Positions 19,846 through 31,310 of a stretch of DNA of 64,000 nucleotides are shown here, piece by piece. The notes under the pieces were generated by a model that had not been told where the DNA came from, ran no database searches, and saw nothing but the letters and a program-made list of their open reading frames with translations. The translations under genes were made by a program, and so were the position numbers. The first letter of the stretch is position 1, and each line of letters begins with the position of its first letter. Source of the DNA: Bordetella holmesii ATCC 51541. GTDB taxonomy: Bacteria; Pseudomonadota; Gammaproteobacteria; Burkholderiales; Burkholderiaceae_B. Location of the stretch: the NCBI GenBank assembly GCA_000612485.1, contig CP007494.1, positions 2,790,001-2,854,000 of the forward strand, given 5' to 3'.

Positions 19846-19988
19846 GGAAAGTACTCCTGGTTGAGTTTTTGCGTTTTGCTGTCGGCTAAAGCTTTGTTGT
19901 GTCCCCGTCCCCCGCGCGAGCCTTGGACAGGTAGCCGGCTATTGTAGCGATGTTGCGGCCCGCCTGGGCTTTGCGCACCGCACGCGGC

Positions 19989-22163
<2,175 letters not shown>

Positions 22164-22339
22164 GGTGTCATCCCGGCCTGACAGGACCGGAAAAAAAGGA
22201 TCGGCGCAGTGCAGATACGCGGTGCGCAACCGTTTATTGTAGACGCCCGTGGTTGCCCACCCTCGTCTGTAACCGCCCGCCGCGACCGGCGCTCCTTATG
22301 TATGCTTTCATCTTTGTGCATAAGATGGTGTTACAGGCC

Positions 22340-23794
22340 ATGGGATATCTGGCTGTGAGGCGCGCCCTGGCGGCGCTGGGATTGACGCTGACGACCTTGC
22401 TGCCCGGGGTCGCATGCGCGCAGGGTGCCGCGGGAGGGGCGCTGGGCTTGCCGGCAGAGCTGGCTCAGGCCTGGAAGGCAAGCAAGTTGCCCGATGAGGC
22501 GCTATCGCTGGTCGTGCAGGAGGTCAACGGGCCGCGCCTGGTTGCCATCAATGCCAAGGCGCCGCGCAACCCGGCCTCCGTCATGAAGTTGGTCACCACC
22601 TGGACGGCCTTATCCGAACTGGGCCCCAACTATGTCTGGCGCACGGACTTCCTAACCGAGCCCGGCGCGCGGCCCGACGCGCACGGGGTGCTGACGGGTC
22701 CGCTCTATTGGCGCGGCGGCGGCGATCCGCAGTTTCTCCTGCAGGACCTCTGGACGCTGCTGCGCGAACTGCGCCTGCGCGGCGTCAAGGAAATCAGCGA
22801 CCTGGTGGTCGATCGGAGCATTTTCGGGCAGGTAGCCACGGATCCGGGCGCTTTCGATGGTGCCCCGGATCGCGCCTACAACGCCAGCCCGGACGCCCTC
22901 ATGGTGGGGTTTGGCGCCTTGCGTCTTCTGCTCACACCCGACGCGGCCGCGCGTAAATGGGTGGCCACTGTCGATCCTCCGCTGCCCGGTCTGCGGCTGG
23001 AAGGGGCTATCCAGTGGGCGGATGGCCGCTGCAAAAGCGGAACGGACGTCACCACCCAACCGGTGGTGACCGATCAAGGCATTACGCTGCGGCTGGCCGG
23101 ATCCGTGCCGGGGGCTTGCGGTGAATTCAGCCTCTACCGGTTGGCCTTGTCCCAGCAGGATTACACCGATGCGGTGTTCCGATTGCTCTGGCGCGAGCTG
23201 GGAGGCAATTTCAAGGGTAAGATGCGCCCCGGCATGGTTCCGGCCGATGCCGTGGTGCTGGCCTCCCACGAGTCACCCACGTTGGGCGAGGCGATCCGTG
23301 TCATCAACAAGCGCAGCAACAACGTCATGGCGCGCGCCTTGCTGCTCACCCTCGGGGCCGAACGAGGGCGCCGTCCGGCCACGGTCGCCAGCAGCGAGGC
23401 GGTGGCCAAGACGCTGCTGTCTGACCAGGGGCTGAACATGCCCGAGCTTGTTATCGATAATGGTGCAGGTCTGTCGCGCCTGGCGCGCGTATCGGCCGAT
23501 AGCCTGGCCTCCATGTTGACCTTGGCCTGGCGCTCGCCTGTCATGCCAGAGTATCTGGCGTCGATGGCCATCGCAGGCGTGGATGGCACGGTCCGTCGGC
23601 GCATGAAGGGCAATGGCACGCTGGGCATGGCTCACCTGAAAACCGGTTCGCTGCGCGACGTGCGCTCTCTGGCGGGCTATGTGCTGGGCAGCAGCGGCAA
23701 GCGCTACGTGGTCGTGAGCATGGTCAACCATGAAAACGCCGATGCGGTGCGCAAGTTCGATGATGCGCTCATCGCCTGGTTGGCCGAACAGTAA
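22340..23794 (+). CDS. dacB: D-alanyl-D-alanine carboxypeptidase / endopeptidase (PBP4)
   Basis: This 484-residue periplasmic S13 peptidase trims and cuts peptidoglycan cross-links. A signal peptide (ALAALGLTLTTLLPGVACAQG) ends near residue 28. The penicillin-binding motifs are SVMK (Ser80 nucleophile, Lys83), SNN in KRSNNVMAR and KTG in HLKTGSL. ATG 22340 is preferred because it puts the signal peptide at the N-terminus; frames to 22253 add 29 residues without signal character. It is divergent from queA. Confidence 0.9.
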   Translation: MGYLAVRRALAALGLTLTTLLPGVACAQGAAGGALGLPAELAQAWKASKLPDEALSLVVQEVNGPRLVAINAKAPRNPASVMKLVTTWTALSELGPNYVWRTDFLTEPGARPDAHGVLTGPLYWRGGGDPQFLLQDLWTLLRELRLRGVKEISDLVVDRSIFGQVATDPGAFDGAPDRAYNASPDALMVGFGALRLLLTPDAAARKWVATVDPPLPGLRLEGAIQWADGRCKSGTDVTTQPVVTDQGITLRLAGSVPGACGEFSLYRLALSQQDYTDAVFRLLWRELGGNFKGKMRPGMVPADAVVLASHESPTLGEAIRVINKRSNNVMARALLLTLGAERGRRPATVASSEAVAKTLLSDQGLNMPELVIDNGAGLSRLARVSADSLASMLTLAWRSPVMPEYLASMAIAGVDGTVRRRMKGNGTLGMAHLKTGSLRDVRSLAGYVLGSSGKRYVVVSMVNHENADAVRKFDDALIAWLAEQ

Positions 23795-23847
23795 ATTTTT
23801 CGCCCGCAGGCGCGGGTATTGAGTAGTTTTTTTTGGAGAATCCGGAC

Positions 23848-24486
23848 ATGCCCGTGCATGAAATCCGTCATCCGCTGGTGCGGCACAAACTAGGCATCAT
23901 GCGGCGCGTCGACCTGAGCACCAAGAGCTTTCGCGAGTTATCGCAGGAGGTCGCTGCTCTGTTGACTTACGAGGCCTCCAAGGACATGGCGCTGGCACCG
24001 GCCACGGTGGAGGGCTGGTGTGGCACGGTCGAGGTCGAGAAGATCGCCGGCAAGAAAGTCACCGTGGTGCCTATCCTGCGCGCCGGCATCGGTATGCTTG
24101 ACGGGGTATTGAGCCTCATTCCGGGTGCCAAGGTCAGCGTCGTGGGCCTGGCCCGCAACGAGGAAACCCTGCAGGCACATACCTATCTGGAGCGGCTGGT
24201 CGGAGAGTTGGATCAGCGTCTGGCCCTGATCGTCGATCCCATGCTGGCTACCGGTGGTTCCATGGTGGCCACGATCGATATGCTCAAGCGCGCCGGTGCT
24301 CGCGAGATTCGCGCGCTGACGCTGGTCGCGGCGCCCGAGGGCATCAAGGCTGTCATGGACAAGCACCCTGACGTGCATATCTATACCGCATCCATCGACA
24401 ACGGCCTGAATGAGCTCGGTTACATCATGCCGGGTCTGGGTGACGCGGGTGACCGCATTTTCGGTACCAAGCAGAAGGTCGAGTAG
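23848..24486 (+). CDS. upp: Uracil phosphoribosyltransferase
   Basis: Upp makes UMP from uracil and PRPP in pyrimidine salvage. The 212-residue protein has the PRPP loop [11 protein letters not shown] and the uracil-binding end [28 protein letters not shown]. The start at ATG 23848 follows GGAGAA at 23835-23840; an open TTG at 23833 overlaps that ribosome site and is rejected. A run of eight T lies just upstream, after a short GC hairpin that might end dacB transcription. It is convergent with cysG. Confidence 0.95.
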   Translation: MPVHEIRHPLVRHKLGIMRRVDLSTKSFRELSQEVAALLTYEASKDMALAPATVEGWCGTVEVEKIAGKKVTVVPILRAGIGMLDGVLSLIPGAKVSVVGLARNEETLQAHTYLERLVGELDQRLALIVDPMLATGGSMVATIDMLKRAGAREIRALTLVAAPEGIKAVMDKHPDVHIYTASIDNGLNELGYIMPGLGDAGDRIFGTKQKVE

Positions 24487-24488
24487 GC

Positions 24489-25878
24489 CTAGCGGGCCGA
24501 CGCGCCAAACCAGGCCAGCTTGTCGGCCAACGCGGCGACTTCGCCGACGATAAGCAGTGCCGGTGCGGCAATGGCCTGTTCGCGGGCGATGCGGGCCAGT
24601 TGAGAAAGCGAACCGGTAACCACCCGCTGTTGCGGGCGGCTGCCGTTTTCGATCAGTGCGAAAGGCGTATCGGGAGCGCGGCCATGCGCAATCAGGCGCG
24701 CCGACAGGTTGTCCAACTGTCCCACGCCCATGTAGAAGGCCAGGGTCTGGTGATCCCGCGCCAACCCATCCCAGTCCAGTGAGTCTTCGTCGCCCCGGCA
24801 ATGCGCGGTAACCAACCGCAGCGACTGAGCGTGGTCCCGATGCGTCAGTGGGATGCCGGCATAGGCTGCGCAGGCCAGTGCCGCGGTAATGCCCGGGACG
24901 ACTTCGTAATCCACGCCTTGCGCACGCAGATGCTCCAGTTCCTCGCCGCCACGCCCGAAGATGAACGCGTCGCCGCCTTTGAGGCGGACCACGCGGCGTC
25001 CAGCGCGGGCATGCTCGACCAGCAAGGCATGAATACGGGATTGCGTGGCGTTGTGATCCTCACCCAGGCGTTTGCCCACCGGGATGCACTCGGCGTCGCG
25101 TCGCGCCAGCGCGAGCACATCGGGGCTGACCAACCGGTCGTGCAGGATGACATCGGCTTCGTTCAAGGCGCGCAGGGCCTTTAGCGTCAGCAGCCCGGGG
25201 TCGCCAGGGCCGGCGCCGACCAGTACGACACGTCCCGCCACGGGCGCAGCGCTTGTGGCCAGAGCCTCCTGCAGCAGGGCCTCGGCCTGATGGGGGTTGG
25301 CCCCCGCAAGGCGGCCGCGACCGGGCCATCGAGCAGCCAATCATAGAAGCGACGGCGCTGCCCGAGGTCTTGGCGGGCGGCACGGATACGCGAGCGGTAG
25401 CGTGCGGCCAGTTCGCCCAGTGCGCCCAGGCTGTGGTCAAACAGGGATTCCAGCCGTTCGCGCAGACGGCGGGCCAGTACGGGGCCACACCGGAGGAGGA
25501 AATCGCCACGATCAGCGGTGAGCGATCCACGATGGACGGGACCTGGAAGCTTGACAGCCCGGGGTCGTCGACGACATTGCAGAAGCGCTGCTGGCTACAG
25601 GAAACCTCGTAGACACGCGCATTGGTGGCGCGATCATCCGTGGCGGCAATCACCAGCCACGTCCCGTCGAGCCAGGCCGGCTCGAACTCGCCGGCAATAT
25701 GCGTGATGGTTTGCCGGTCGGCCAGACGGCTGAGTTCGGGTGTGAGGGCAGGAGCGCCTACGGTGACCCGCGCACCGGCCTGCAGCAGTGCCTGCGTCTT
25801 GCGCGTGGCAACCGTGCCGCCGCCCACGACCAGAACATGCCGGTCCTGGAGATCGGAAAAAATCGGAAAAAGCTTCAT
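24489..25878 (-). pseudogene. cysG: cysG, sirohaem synthase, two frameshifts as sequenced
   Basis: CysG joins three activities of sirohaem synthesis: the N-terminal dehydrogenase/ferrochelatase and the C-terminal uroporphyrinogen III methylase. Coding starts at ATG 25878 ([30 protein letters not shown]-binding). It breaks at about 25480, where a missing base in GCCCCG(G)TAC would restore [14 protein letters not shown]. It breaks again at 25301-25305 in a G-run before [10 protein letters not shown]. The methylase half is complete, with [14 protein letters not shown], the [17 protein letters not shown] motif and [12 protein letters not shown]. It supports assimilatory sulfite or nitrite reductase. 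Confidence 0.88.
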
Positions 25879-26365
25879 GAACCTCTGTGCCAAACCCAGT
25901 AATCGTCCGAGGATCATAGGGAGGGGGACTCATCTCCACAACTTTTGATTGCTTCCATCCATATAGCCAGAAGTGATTTGAAGTTCTGTTCCGGGGCGGG
26001 TTCGCACGGTTTTGGTGCTGCAGGCACCGTTATGCCGCAGCATGGATTCGCAAAAGACCGTGAGGGTTTTTGCTTGTCCATATAAATCAATGTGTTGCAG
26101 GTGATTTTCTGGCGGCGAGAACGCTGGCATGAAGCTTGCTTGGTTTAAGGCAGACGGCCGGCGACGGACGTTCAATGCCGTCTCAGCGATGGTTCAAGGG
26201 GAAAGCACAGCAAGAGGGGCGTTTCGCGCGACCGCAGGTGGTCGCGCGAAACGCCTTTTCTGCATGGACGGGACCCAGTGTGACCAGCGGCCGGACCGCC
26301 TTCGTGCAAGGGTGTAGTAGCAGGCGCAAGACGCCGGAAGCGGCGCAACTCTACAGGAGTACTCG
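25879..26365. other. Intergenic region with a strong terminator and no supported gene
   Basis: This 487-nt stretch divides cysG from the secreted-protein gene at 26366. It is richer in A and T than its surroundings between about 25930 and 26110. A 61-codon frame at 26129 runs through the terminator stem and is not credible as a gene. The terminator at 26218 implies a plus-strand transcript that ends before the next gene, so a small RNA or leader is possible. Confidence 0.5.
26218..26259 (+). terminator. Strong intrinsic terminator upstream of a coding gene
   Basis: GGCGTTTCGCGCGACC (26218-26233), a 6-nt loop, the exact complement at 26240-26255 and TTTT. The stem is 16 bp without mismatch. 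It ends some transcript 107 bases before the GTG at 26366; no gene precedes it on this strand, so it may be an attenuator or the end of a small RNA. Confidence 0.8.
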
Positions 26366-27079
26366 GTGGCTCGTTGGATATCTGCGCTGGTTCTGGCCAG
26401 CATTGCCCCTATCACCCACGCTGGCGTCTGCGACGCCAAATTCATGCACGACGGCGGACAACTGCAATTTTCCGGGTCGGGCAACATCAACCTTGGCGCC
26501 GACCTGGCTTTCAGCGACGTCAGCCGCAGCAACGGCGACAACTGCCGCGCCCGTGTGCAGGGGGTGGCTAGTTTTGCCTATGCCGGCCTGCCATCTGGTA
26601 AATCCAAGCTGGACTATCTGATGACGGTCAAAGGCGGACAGGCCAGTTTTGCGCGCTATGAGCAGGCGGGCGAAGCGCCGGCCAGGGATGGTCAGTTCGA
26701 TCTGCGTATCCTGGGTTTGTTTGCCTACGACAAGGTCACCGGGCAGGGGCAGAAATTCGCCGGTTCCAGCTATCGCATCAATATCGGCAAGGAGGCGCCC
26801 GTGGGTGGCCAGCCCAGCACCACCGTGCGCATCGGCGAAAAAACCGTTGGGGCCAGGCGCAGCATTGCCACAGCGCTGGGTGAACAGTCGTACTGGCCTA
26901 TCACTTACACACGCAACAGTGATCCCACGATGGCGACCTTCAAAGGTTTGACCTTGCCCATTCCCGGCATGAACACGACGGTGACTGATTGGTATTGTCC
27001 TGCGGTCAATCTCGTCATGAAGCAAGAGATCGACATGGCGGGCAGCAAATCGCAAGTCGAAATTACGGAAATCAAGTAG
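26366..27079 (+). CDS. Secreted protein of unknown function
   Basis: The 237-residue product starts with GTG behind AGGAG (26354-26358) and has a signal peptide (ARWISALVLASIAPITHAG, cleavage near residue 19). The mature part is rich in glycine, serine and short beta-like segments, with cysteines in GVCDAK, DNCRAR and DWYCPAV that could pair in the periplasm. I do not recognise a family. It is preceded by a strong terminator and followed by the yqjD-like gene. Confidence 0.65.
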   Translation: MARWISALVLASIAPITHAGVCDAKFMHDGGQLQFSGSGNINLGADLAFSDVSRSNGDNCRARVQGVASFAYAGLPSGKSKLDYLMTVKGGQASFARYEQAGEAPARDGQFDLRILGLFAYDKVTGQGQKFAGSSYRINIGKEAPVGGQPSTTVRIGEKTVGARRSIATALGEQSYWPITYTRNSDPTMATFKGLTLPIPGMNTTVTDWYCPAVNLVMKQEIDMAGSKSQVEITEIK

Positions 27080-27167
27080 CAGAAAGTATCCGGCGCGCCA
27101 GCCCCTTGCCCTGAGCGGGCGCGCTGGTATGATGGATTTACCAACGACACATCAAAAGGAGTGCTCT

Positions 27168-27485
27168 ATGCCCGCGAAACGATCTGAAGATATCGCCAAA
27201 GACAAACTGATTGACAGTGTCAAAAGCAGTCTCAACGATGCCGAGACGTTGCTGCGCGAGGCGGCTGCCTCGTCCGGCGAAAAGGCTTCCGAGCTGCGTG
27301 AGCGTGCGCTCAGCTCGCTCAAGCGCACCCGTGAAGCGCTGTATGACGCCCAGGATGCCATGCTCGAGCGCGGCCGCCGCGCCGCCCGTGCTACCGACGA
27401 CTACGTTCATGACAATCCTTGGCAAGCCATCGGTATCGCAGGCGTGACCGGCCTGCTGCTCGGCTTGCTGATCAGCCGCCGCTGA
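27168..27485 (+). CDS. DUF883 (ElaB/YqjD) ribosome-binding-type membrane-anchored protein
   Basis: These 105 residues form a long amphipathic helix (about 8-85) rich in Ala, Glu and Arg, ending in the family C-terminal helix NPWQAIGIAGVTGLLLGLLISRR. E. coli YqjD and ElaB are inner-membrane tail-anchored and bind ribosomes in stationary phase. ATG 27168 follows AAAAGGAG. It is followed by YqjE- and YqjK-position genes, the same order as in E. coli. Confidence 0.85.
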   Translation: MPAKRSEDIAKDKLIDSVKSSLNDAETLLREAAASSGEKASELRERALSSLKRTREALYDAQDAMLERGRRAARATDDYVHDNPWQAIGIAGVTGLLLGLLISRR

Positions 27486-27527
27486 TAGGGCAGGGCCTTC
27501 GCTGATGGCGCAGGCCCGTCAATCTGC

Positions 27528-27950
27528 ATGAGTCTACGTACCTCGGTATTCGGTGTGGCGGCCAGCCTGGTCGGGCTGCTGCGCACACGTCTCGAACTCC
27601 TGGGCCAGGAAGCAGGTCACGAGAAACTCCGCCTGCTCAAAACGCTGGGGATGTCGTTTGCTGCCCTGCTGTTTTTGACCCTGGCTGTCTTGGTGTTCAC
27701 CGTCACCATCGCGGTGGCGTTCTGGCCAACCGAACACCGCTATGTTGCATTGGGATGGTTGGCCGCCATCTATGGTGTCATCGGTGTGGCGCTGCTGCTG
27801 CTGGTGCGCCGCGAACTGGTCGACGGTCCGTTGCCGTTTTCGGCCACGCTCGAGGAGCTGGGGCGTGATGCCGAGCTGCTCGAGCGGGTTCGCGATGCTC
27901 AGGTCGACCTCGAGCGCCGTGAGGCCGACACTTCTGGTGGAGGGCGCTGA
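27528..27950 (+). CDS. Phage-holin-family (DUF1469, YqjE-like) membrane protein
   Basis: The 140-residue protein has two strong membrane helices (MSFAALLFLTLAVLVFTVTIAVAFW and VALGWLAAIYGVIGVALLLLV) between charged ends. DUF1469 is labelled holin III-like, but here it sits in a chromosomal yqjD-yqjE-yqjK-type set and is not a phage gene. Its stop overlaps the next ATG (TGATG). Confidence 0.82.
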   Translation: MSLRTSVFGVAASLVGLLRTRLELLGQEAGHEKLRLLKTLGMSFAALLFLTLAVLVFTVTIAVAFWPTEHRYVALGWLAAIYGVIGVALLLLVRRELVDGPLPFSATLEELGRDAELLERVRDAQVDLERREADTSGGGR

Positions 27951-28306
27951 TGGCACAACGTCAATCTCCCGCTGTGGAAAGACAGGTGCGCATCGAACTG
28001 TTGCGTGCCCGCGCGGCCATCGAGCGCGAGAGTCTGGCCCAAAGCATTGCCGAGACCGGTCAGGCGCTGGAGCCGGCCAATCTGGTGCGCGGGTTACTGC
28101 CCAAGCTGACCAGAGGCAACACCTCGCAGTGGGTGTTGCAGGCGTATAACCTGGCGCGCCGCTATCCCATCGTCAGTTCGGCCGCCTCGGCCCTGTTCAT
28201 GGGAGGCGGTAAACGTCTGGGTTTGCTGCGCTGGGCGGGTATTGGTCTGGCGGGCTGGCAGCTCGCGCGCACTTGGCTCAAGTCCGATAAGCGCGATCAC
28301 GGCTGA
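27950..28306 (+). CDS. YqjK-position small protein of unknown function
   Basis: The 118-residue protein has a basic, helical N-terminus (RQVRIELLRARAAIERESLAQ) and a weakly hydrophobic glycine-rich C-terminal third (GKRLGLLRWAGIGLAGWQLARTW) that may touch the membrane. It is coupled to the YqjE-like gene by a one-base overlap. Position suggests it belongs with the two genes before it; direct YqjK similarity is weak by eye. Confidence 0.65.
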   Translation: MAQRQSPAVERQVRIELLRARAAIERESLAQSIAETGQALEPANLVRGLLPKLTRGNTSQWVLQAYNLARRYPIVSSAASALFMGGGKRLGLLRWAGIGLAGWQLARTWLKSDKRDHG

Positions 28307-28319
28307 TGCCTCTGCAGCA

Positions 28320-28352
28320 AAAAAAACGCAGCCTCCGGGCTGCTTTTTTTTT
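28320..28352. terminator. Bidirectional terminator, its T-tract interrupted by IS1001
   Basis: AAAAAAA-C then GCAGCC-TCCG-GGCTGC and nine T. It can end transcription of the yqj-type operon on the plus strand and, by its A-run, of ubiD on the minus strand. The insertion element begins directly after the T-run, so ubiD is now 1.3 kb from its half of the terminator. Confidence 0.88.
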
Positions 28353-29658
28353 GGTTCATCGAGGAATACCGGGGAATGCAGACCGGATCTTGAGGAAGAA
28401 GTACTCCTGATCGCGGTAGCCGTAGGCGCGGCGCTTGATGACTTTGATGGTGTTGTTGATGCCCTCGACGATGCTGGTGTTGAGCCGGTGGCGACAGCGA
28501 GACAGAATCCCGTGCAGATAGGCTTTTAGCTTGAGCGCGAAGTGAGCCAAGGCGGCGATGCCGCTGCCCTGAGCCTGTTGCAGCCAGTGATCCCATGCCT
28601 GGCGGGCGTAGCCGGGGTGTTGGTAGAACCACAGCTGTTTGAGCTCATCGCGCATCAGATAAGCGGTGAGCAAGGGCTGGTTGGCCTGGAGCAACTCGTC
28701 CAACTTTACCGATTGGCACGGATCGAGGTTTTTGCGATTGCGCAGCAGTAGCCAGCGACTGGACTTGATCACCCGGCGGGCCGGCTTGTCGTGCCGCAAC
28801 TGGTTCGCTTGGTCTACACGCACCCGGTCTATCACTTCACGGCCGTACTTGGCCACGACGTGGAACAGGTCGTAGACGATCTCGGCGTTGGGGCAGTTGG
28901 CCTGGATCTCCAGCTCATAGGCCGTCGTCATGTCGATCGCTACGGCCCGGATCTGCTGGGCAACTCCTGTTGGCAGTTGTTCGAAGAAGGCTCTGGCCGT
29001 CTCGCGCGAGCGGCCATCACCGATCCATAGCACCTGACGGCGGATCGGATCGACAACGACCGTGGCATAACGATGGCCCTTGTGTAGAGCGAACTCGTCC
29101 ATCGCTAGGTAGTGGATCTGGCTCCAGTCCGGCTCTTGGATCGCCCGTCGCAGCAGGGCCTTGTCCAGCGCCTTGACCGTGTGCCAACCCAGTTGGAAGA
29201 AGCGCGCCACGGCCAGAATGTTGCTGGACTCAAGCAACTGGCTGACCGCCTCGGCCAGCCGGTCGGTCACTCGCTGGTAACGGCCCAGCCAGCTCAGCCT
29301 CTCCAGATGCGGTCCACCGCACTGCTCGCACCAGACCCGCCGACGCGGCACTACCAGCGTCACTCGCAGCGCCATTAGCGGCAGATCCCGCACCCGGCGC
29401 GTGGTCGTCTCATGCACCTGCCGACATCGGTTGCCGCAGTGCTCGCAGTGCATCGTTCGCGCTGAAGGCTTCAGGTAAATCGTGACCGTCCGGCTCTCAC
29501 CTTCAGGCCACACGACCCGCTCCACCCGATAACCTTCCCACCCACCCAACCTCTCGATCGTCTTGCGGTCCAGCATGATCCCGGCCTTGATCCTTGAAAA
29601 ATCAAGGATCAAGCGTAACGGCAATCAAGCACGGCTCCACGCTATTCCGCGATGAACC
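28353..29658 (-). mobile_element. ISL3-family insertion sequence, IS1001-like, 1306 bp
   Basis: Terminal inverted repeats are GGTTCATCGAGGAATACCGGGG on the left and GGTTCATCGCGGAATAGCGTGG read inward from the right. The left flank ends in T8 or more (28344-28352) and the right flank starts with T7 (29659-29665), as expected from target duplication in a T-run. The length of 1306 bp and a 406-residue transposase equal the published IS1001 of Bordetella parapertussis as I recall it. The element is complete and its frame is intact. Confidence 0.93.
28356..29576 (-). CDS. tnpA: ISL3-family transposase (IS1001-type)
   Basis: The 406-residue transposase has an N-terminal zinc-finger-like region (MHCEHCGNRC and VWCEQCGGPH), a helix-turn-helix (ILAVARFFQLGWHTVKALDK) and the DDE domain with YLAMDEFALHKGHRYATVVVD, AVAIDMTTAYE and the glutamate in NTSIVEGINNTIKVIKRRAYG. 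ATG 29576 is preferred; a 16-codon extension lies inside the terminal repeat region. The stop TGA lies within the left inverted repeat. Reading frame is complete, so the element may still move. Confidence 0.94.
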   Translation of the reverse strand: MLDRKTIERLGGWEGYRVERVVWPEGESRTVTIYLKPSARTMHCEHCGNRCRQVHETTTRRVRDLPLMALRVTLVVPRRRVWCEQCGGPHLERLSWLGRYQRVTDRLAEAVSQLLESSNILAVARFFQLGWHTVKALDKALLRRAIQEPDWSQIHYLAMDEFALHKGHRYATVVVDPIRRQVLWIGDGRSRETARAFFEQLPTGVAQQIRAVAIDMTTAYELEIQANCPNAEIVYDLFHVVAKYGREVIDRVRVDQANQLRHDKPARRVIKSSRWLLLRNRKNLDPCQSVKLDELLQANQPLLTAYLMRDELKQLWFYQHPGYARQAWDHWLQQAQGSGIAALAHFALKLKAYLHGILSRCRHRLNTSIVEGINNTIKVIKRRAYGYRDQEYFFLKIRSAFPGIPR

Positions 29659-29681
29659 TTTTTTTGACTAACTGGCCGTGG

Positions 29682-31226
29682 TTACAACCCAAGCTCTTGC
29701 CACATGGCGTCCACGCGAGCCTTGACCGCATCGTCCATCTTGATCGGTACGCCCCATTCGCGCTGTGTTTCGCCCGGCCATTTGTTGGTGGCGTCCATGC
29801 CCATTTTCCCGCCGAGCCCCGAAACCGGCGAGGCGAAATCCAGATAGTCGATGGGCGTATTTTCGACCAGCAGGGTATCGCGCACGGGGTCCATCCGGGT
29901 GGTCATGGCCCAGATCACCTCCGCCCAGTCGCGGGTATTGACGTCCTCGTCCACCACGACGATGAACTTGGTATACATGAACTGACGCAGAATGCTCCAG
30001 ACACCAAACATCACCCGTTTGGCGTGACCGGCGTACTGCTTGCGGATGGATACCACTGCCAGCCGATAGCTGCATCCTTCCGGTGGGAGGTAGAAATCCA
30101 CGATCTCGGGCAATTGCCGGCGCAGCAGGGGGACGAACACCTCATTCAGCGCGACGCCCAAGACTGCCGGTTCGTCTGGCGGCTTGCCGGTGTAGGTCGT
30201 GTGATAAATGGGATTTTTGCGCATGGTGATGCGCTCGACCGTGAAAACCGGAAACCAATCTTGCTCGTTGTAATAACCCGTGTGATCGCCGTAGGGGCCT
30301 TCCAGGGCCATTTCGTAGCCGAGATCGGGCGGGGCCGGGGCGCCTTCGGGCACTTGCGGCGCCAGGGCGCGGGGATCGCTGGCCGGCAGCAAGTGCCCTT
30401 CGAGCACGATTTCGGCGGTCGCGGGCACCGATAGCGTACTGCCTAGTGCCTGTGTGACTTCGGTGCGTGAGCCGCGCAAAAGGCCGGCGAACTGATATTC
30501 GGACAGGCTGTCGGGCACGGGGGTGACGGCGCCCAGCGTGGTGGCTGGGTCCGCGCCCAGCGCCACGGCAATGGGGAAGGGCTGGCCAGGGTTGGCCAGC
30601 CGGTGATCGCGGAAGTCCAGCGCGCCGCCGCGATGCGATAACCAGCGCATGATGAGTTTGTTGCGGCCTATGACCTGTTGCCGGTAGATGCCCAGGTTTT
30701 GCCGGCGGGCATTGGGTCCGCGCGTGATGACCAGGCCCCTCGTGAGCAGAGGTGCAACGTCGCCCGGCCAGCAGGTCTGGATGGGCAGGCGTGCCAGGTC
30801 GACGTCATTGCCTTCCCAGACCACCTCCTGGCTCGGCGCGCCGCGCACGGTCTTGGGGCTCATGTCCCACAGCGCAGCCTTGAGCATGGACACTTTGGCC
30901 AAGGCATCACGAAAGCCACGCGGCGGTTCGGGTTCGCGCAACGAGGCCAGCAACTCGCCGACATCGCGCAGGGCAGCCACGTCTTCGGCACCCATGCCCC
31001 AGGCCACGCGCCCGGGCGTGCCGAATAGATTGGCCAGCACCGGCATCTCGGCCGGCCTGCCTGCGTGCATGGGTTGTTCGAACAGCAAAGCAGGCCCGCC
31101 GGCGCGCAGTACGCGGTCGGCGATCTCGGTCATTTCCAGCGTTGTGGAGACGGCGGCGTTGATGCGCTTGAGCTCGCCCTTGAGTTCGAGCTGCTTGAGG
31201 AAATCTCGGAGGTCGCGGTACTTCAC
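29682..31226 (-). CDS. ubiD: 4-hydroxy-3-polyprenylbenzoate decarboxylase
   Basis: UbiD removes the carboxyl group of polyprenyl-hydroxybenzoate in ubiquinone synthesis, using prenylated FMN made by UbiX. The 514-residue protein begins [22 protein letters not shown] and shows the family motifs [54 protein letters not shown] and [12 protein letters not shown]. The start is GTG 31226; a 17-codon upstream extension lacks homology. IS1001 sits 23 bases after its stop. UbiX is not in the window. Confidence 0.95.
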   Translation of the reverse strand: MKYRDLRDFLKQLELKGELKRINAAVSTTLEMTEIADRVLRAGGPALLFEQPMHAGRPAEMPVLANLFGTPGRVAWGMGAEDVAALRDVGELLASLREPEPPRGFRDALAKVSMLKAALWDMSPKTVRGAPSQEVVWEGNDVDLARLPIQTCWPGDVAPLLTRGLVITRGPNARRQNLGIYRQQVIGRNKLIMRWLSHRGGALDFRDHRLANPGQPFPIAVALGADPATTLGAVTPVPDSLSEYQFAGLLRGSRTEVTQALGSTLSVPATAEIVLEGHLLPASDPRALAPQVPEGAPAPPDLGYEMALEGPYGDHTGYYNEQDWFPVFTVERITMRKNPIYHTTYTGKPPDEPAVLGVALNEVFVPLLRRQLPEIVDFYLPPEGCSYRLAVVSIRKQYAGHAKRVMFGVWSILRQFMYTKFIVVVDEDVNTRDWAEVIWAMTTRMDPVRDTLLVENTPIDYLDFASPVSGLGGKMGMDATNKWPGETQREWGVPIKMDDAVKARVDAMWQELGL

Positions 31227-31310
31227 TACAGATCCCGGCAGGTTGGTTACATTTTTGATGCATTTACAGGTTAACATCCACCCCTTACTTTCCCAACGCA
31301 GGAGGTCTTT

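Noticed and set aside
24487..25440. Treating the two cysG pieces as separate genes (cobA-type methylase and a cysG N-terminal dehydrogenase)
   Set aside because: The coding parts abut and overlap exactly at G/C runs, and restoring one base at each gives a single sirohaem synthase of normal domain order.
26129..26317. Small ORF MKLAWFKADGRRRT before the secreted-protein gene
   Set aside because: It runs through both arms of the terminator stem and shows no ribosome site or conserved pattern.
27528..27950. Prophage holin
   Set aside because: DUF1469 proteins of the YqjE type get this label, but the gene lies in a chromosomal yqjD-like trio with no phage genes around.
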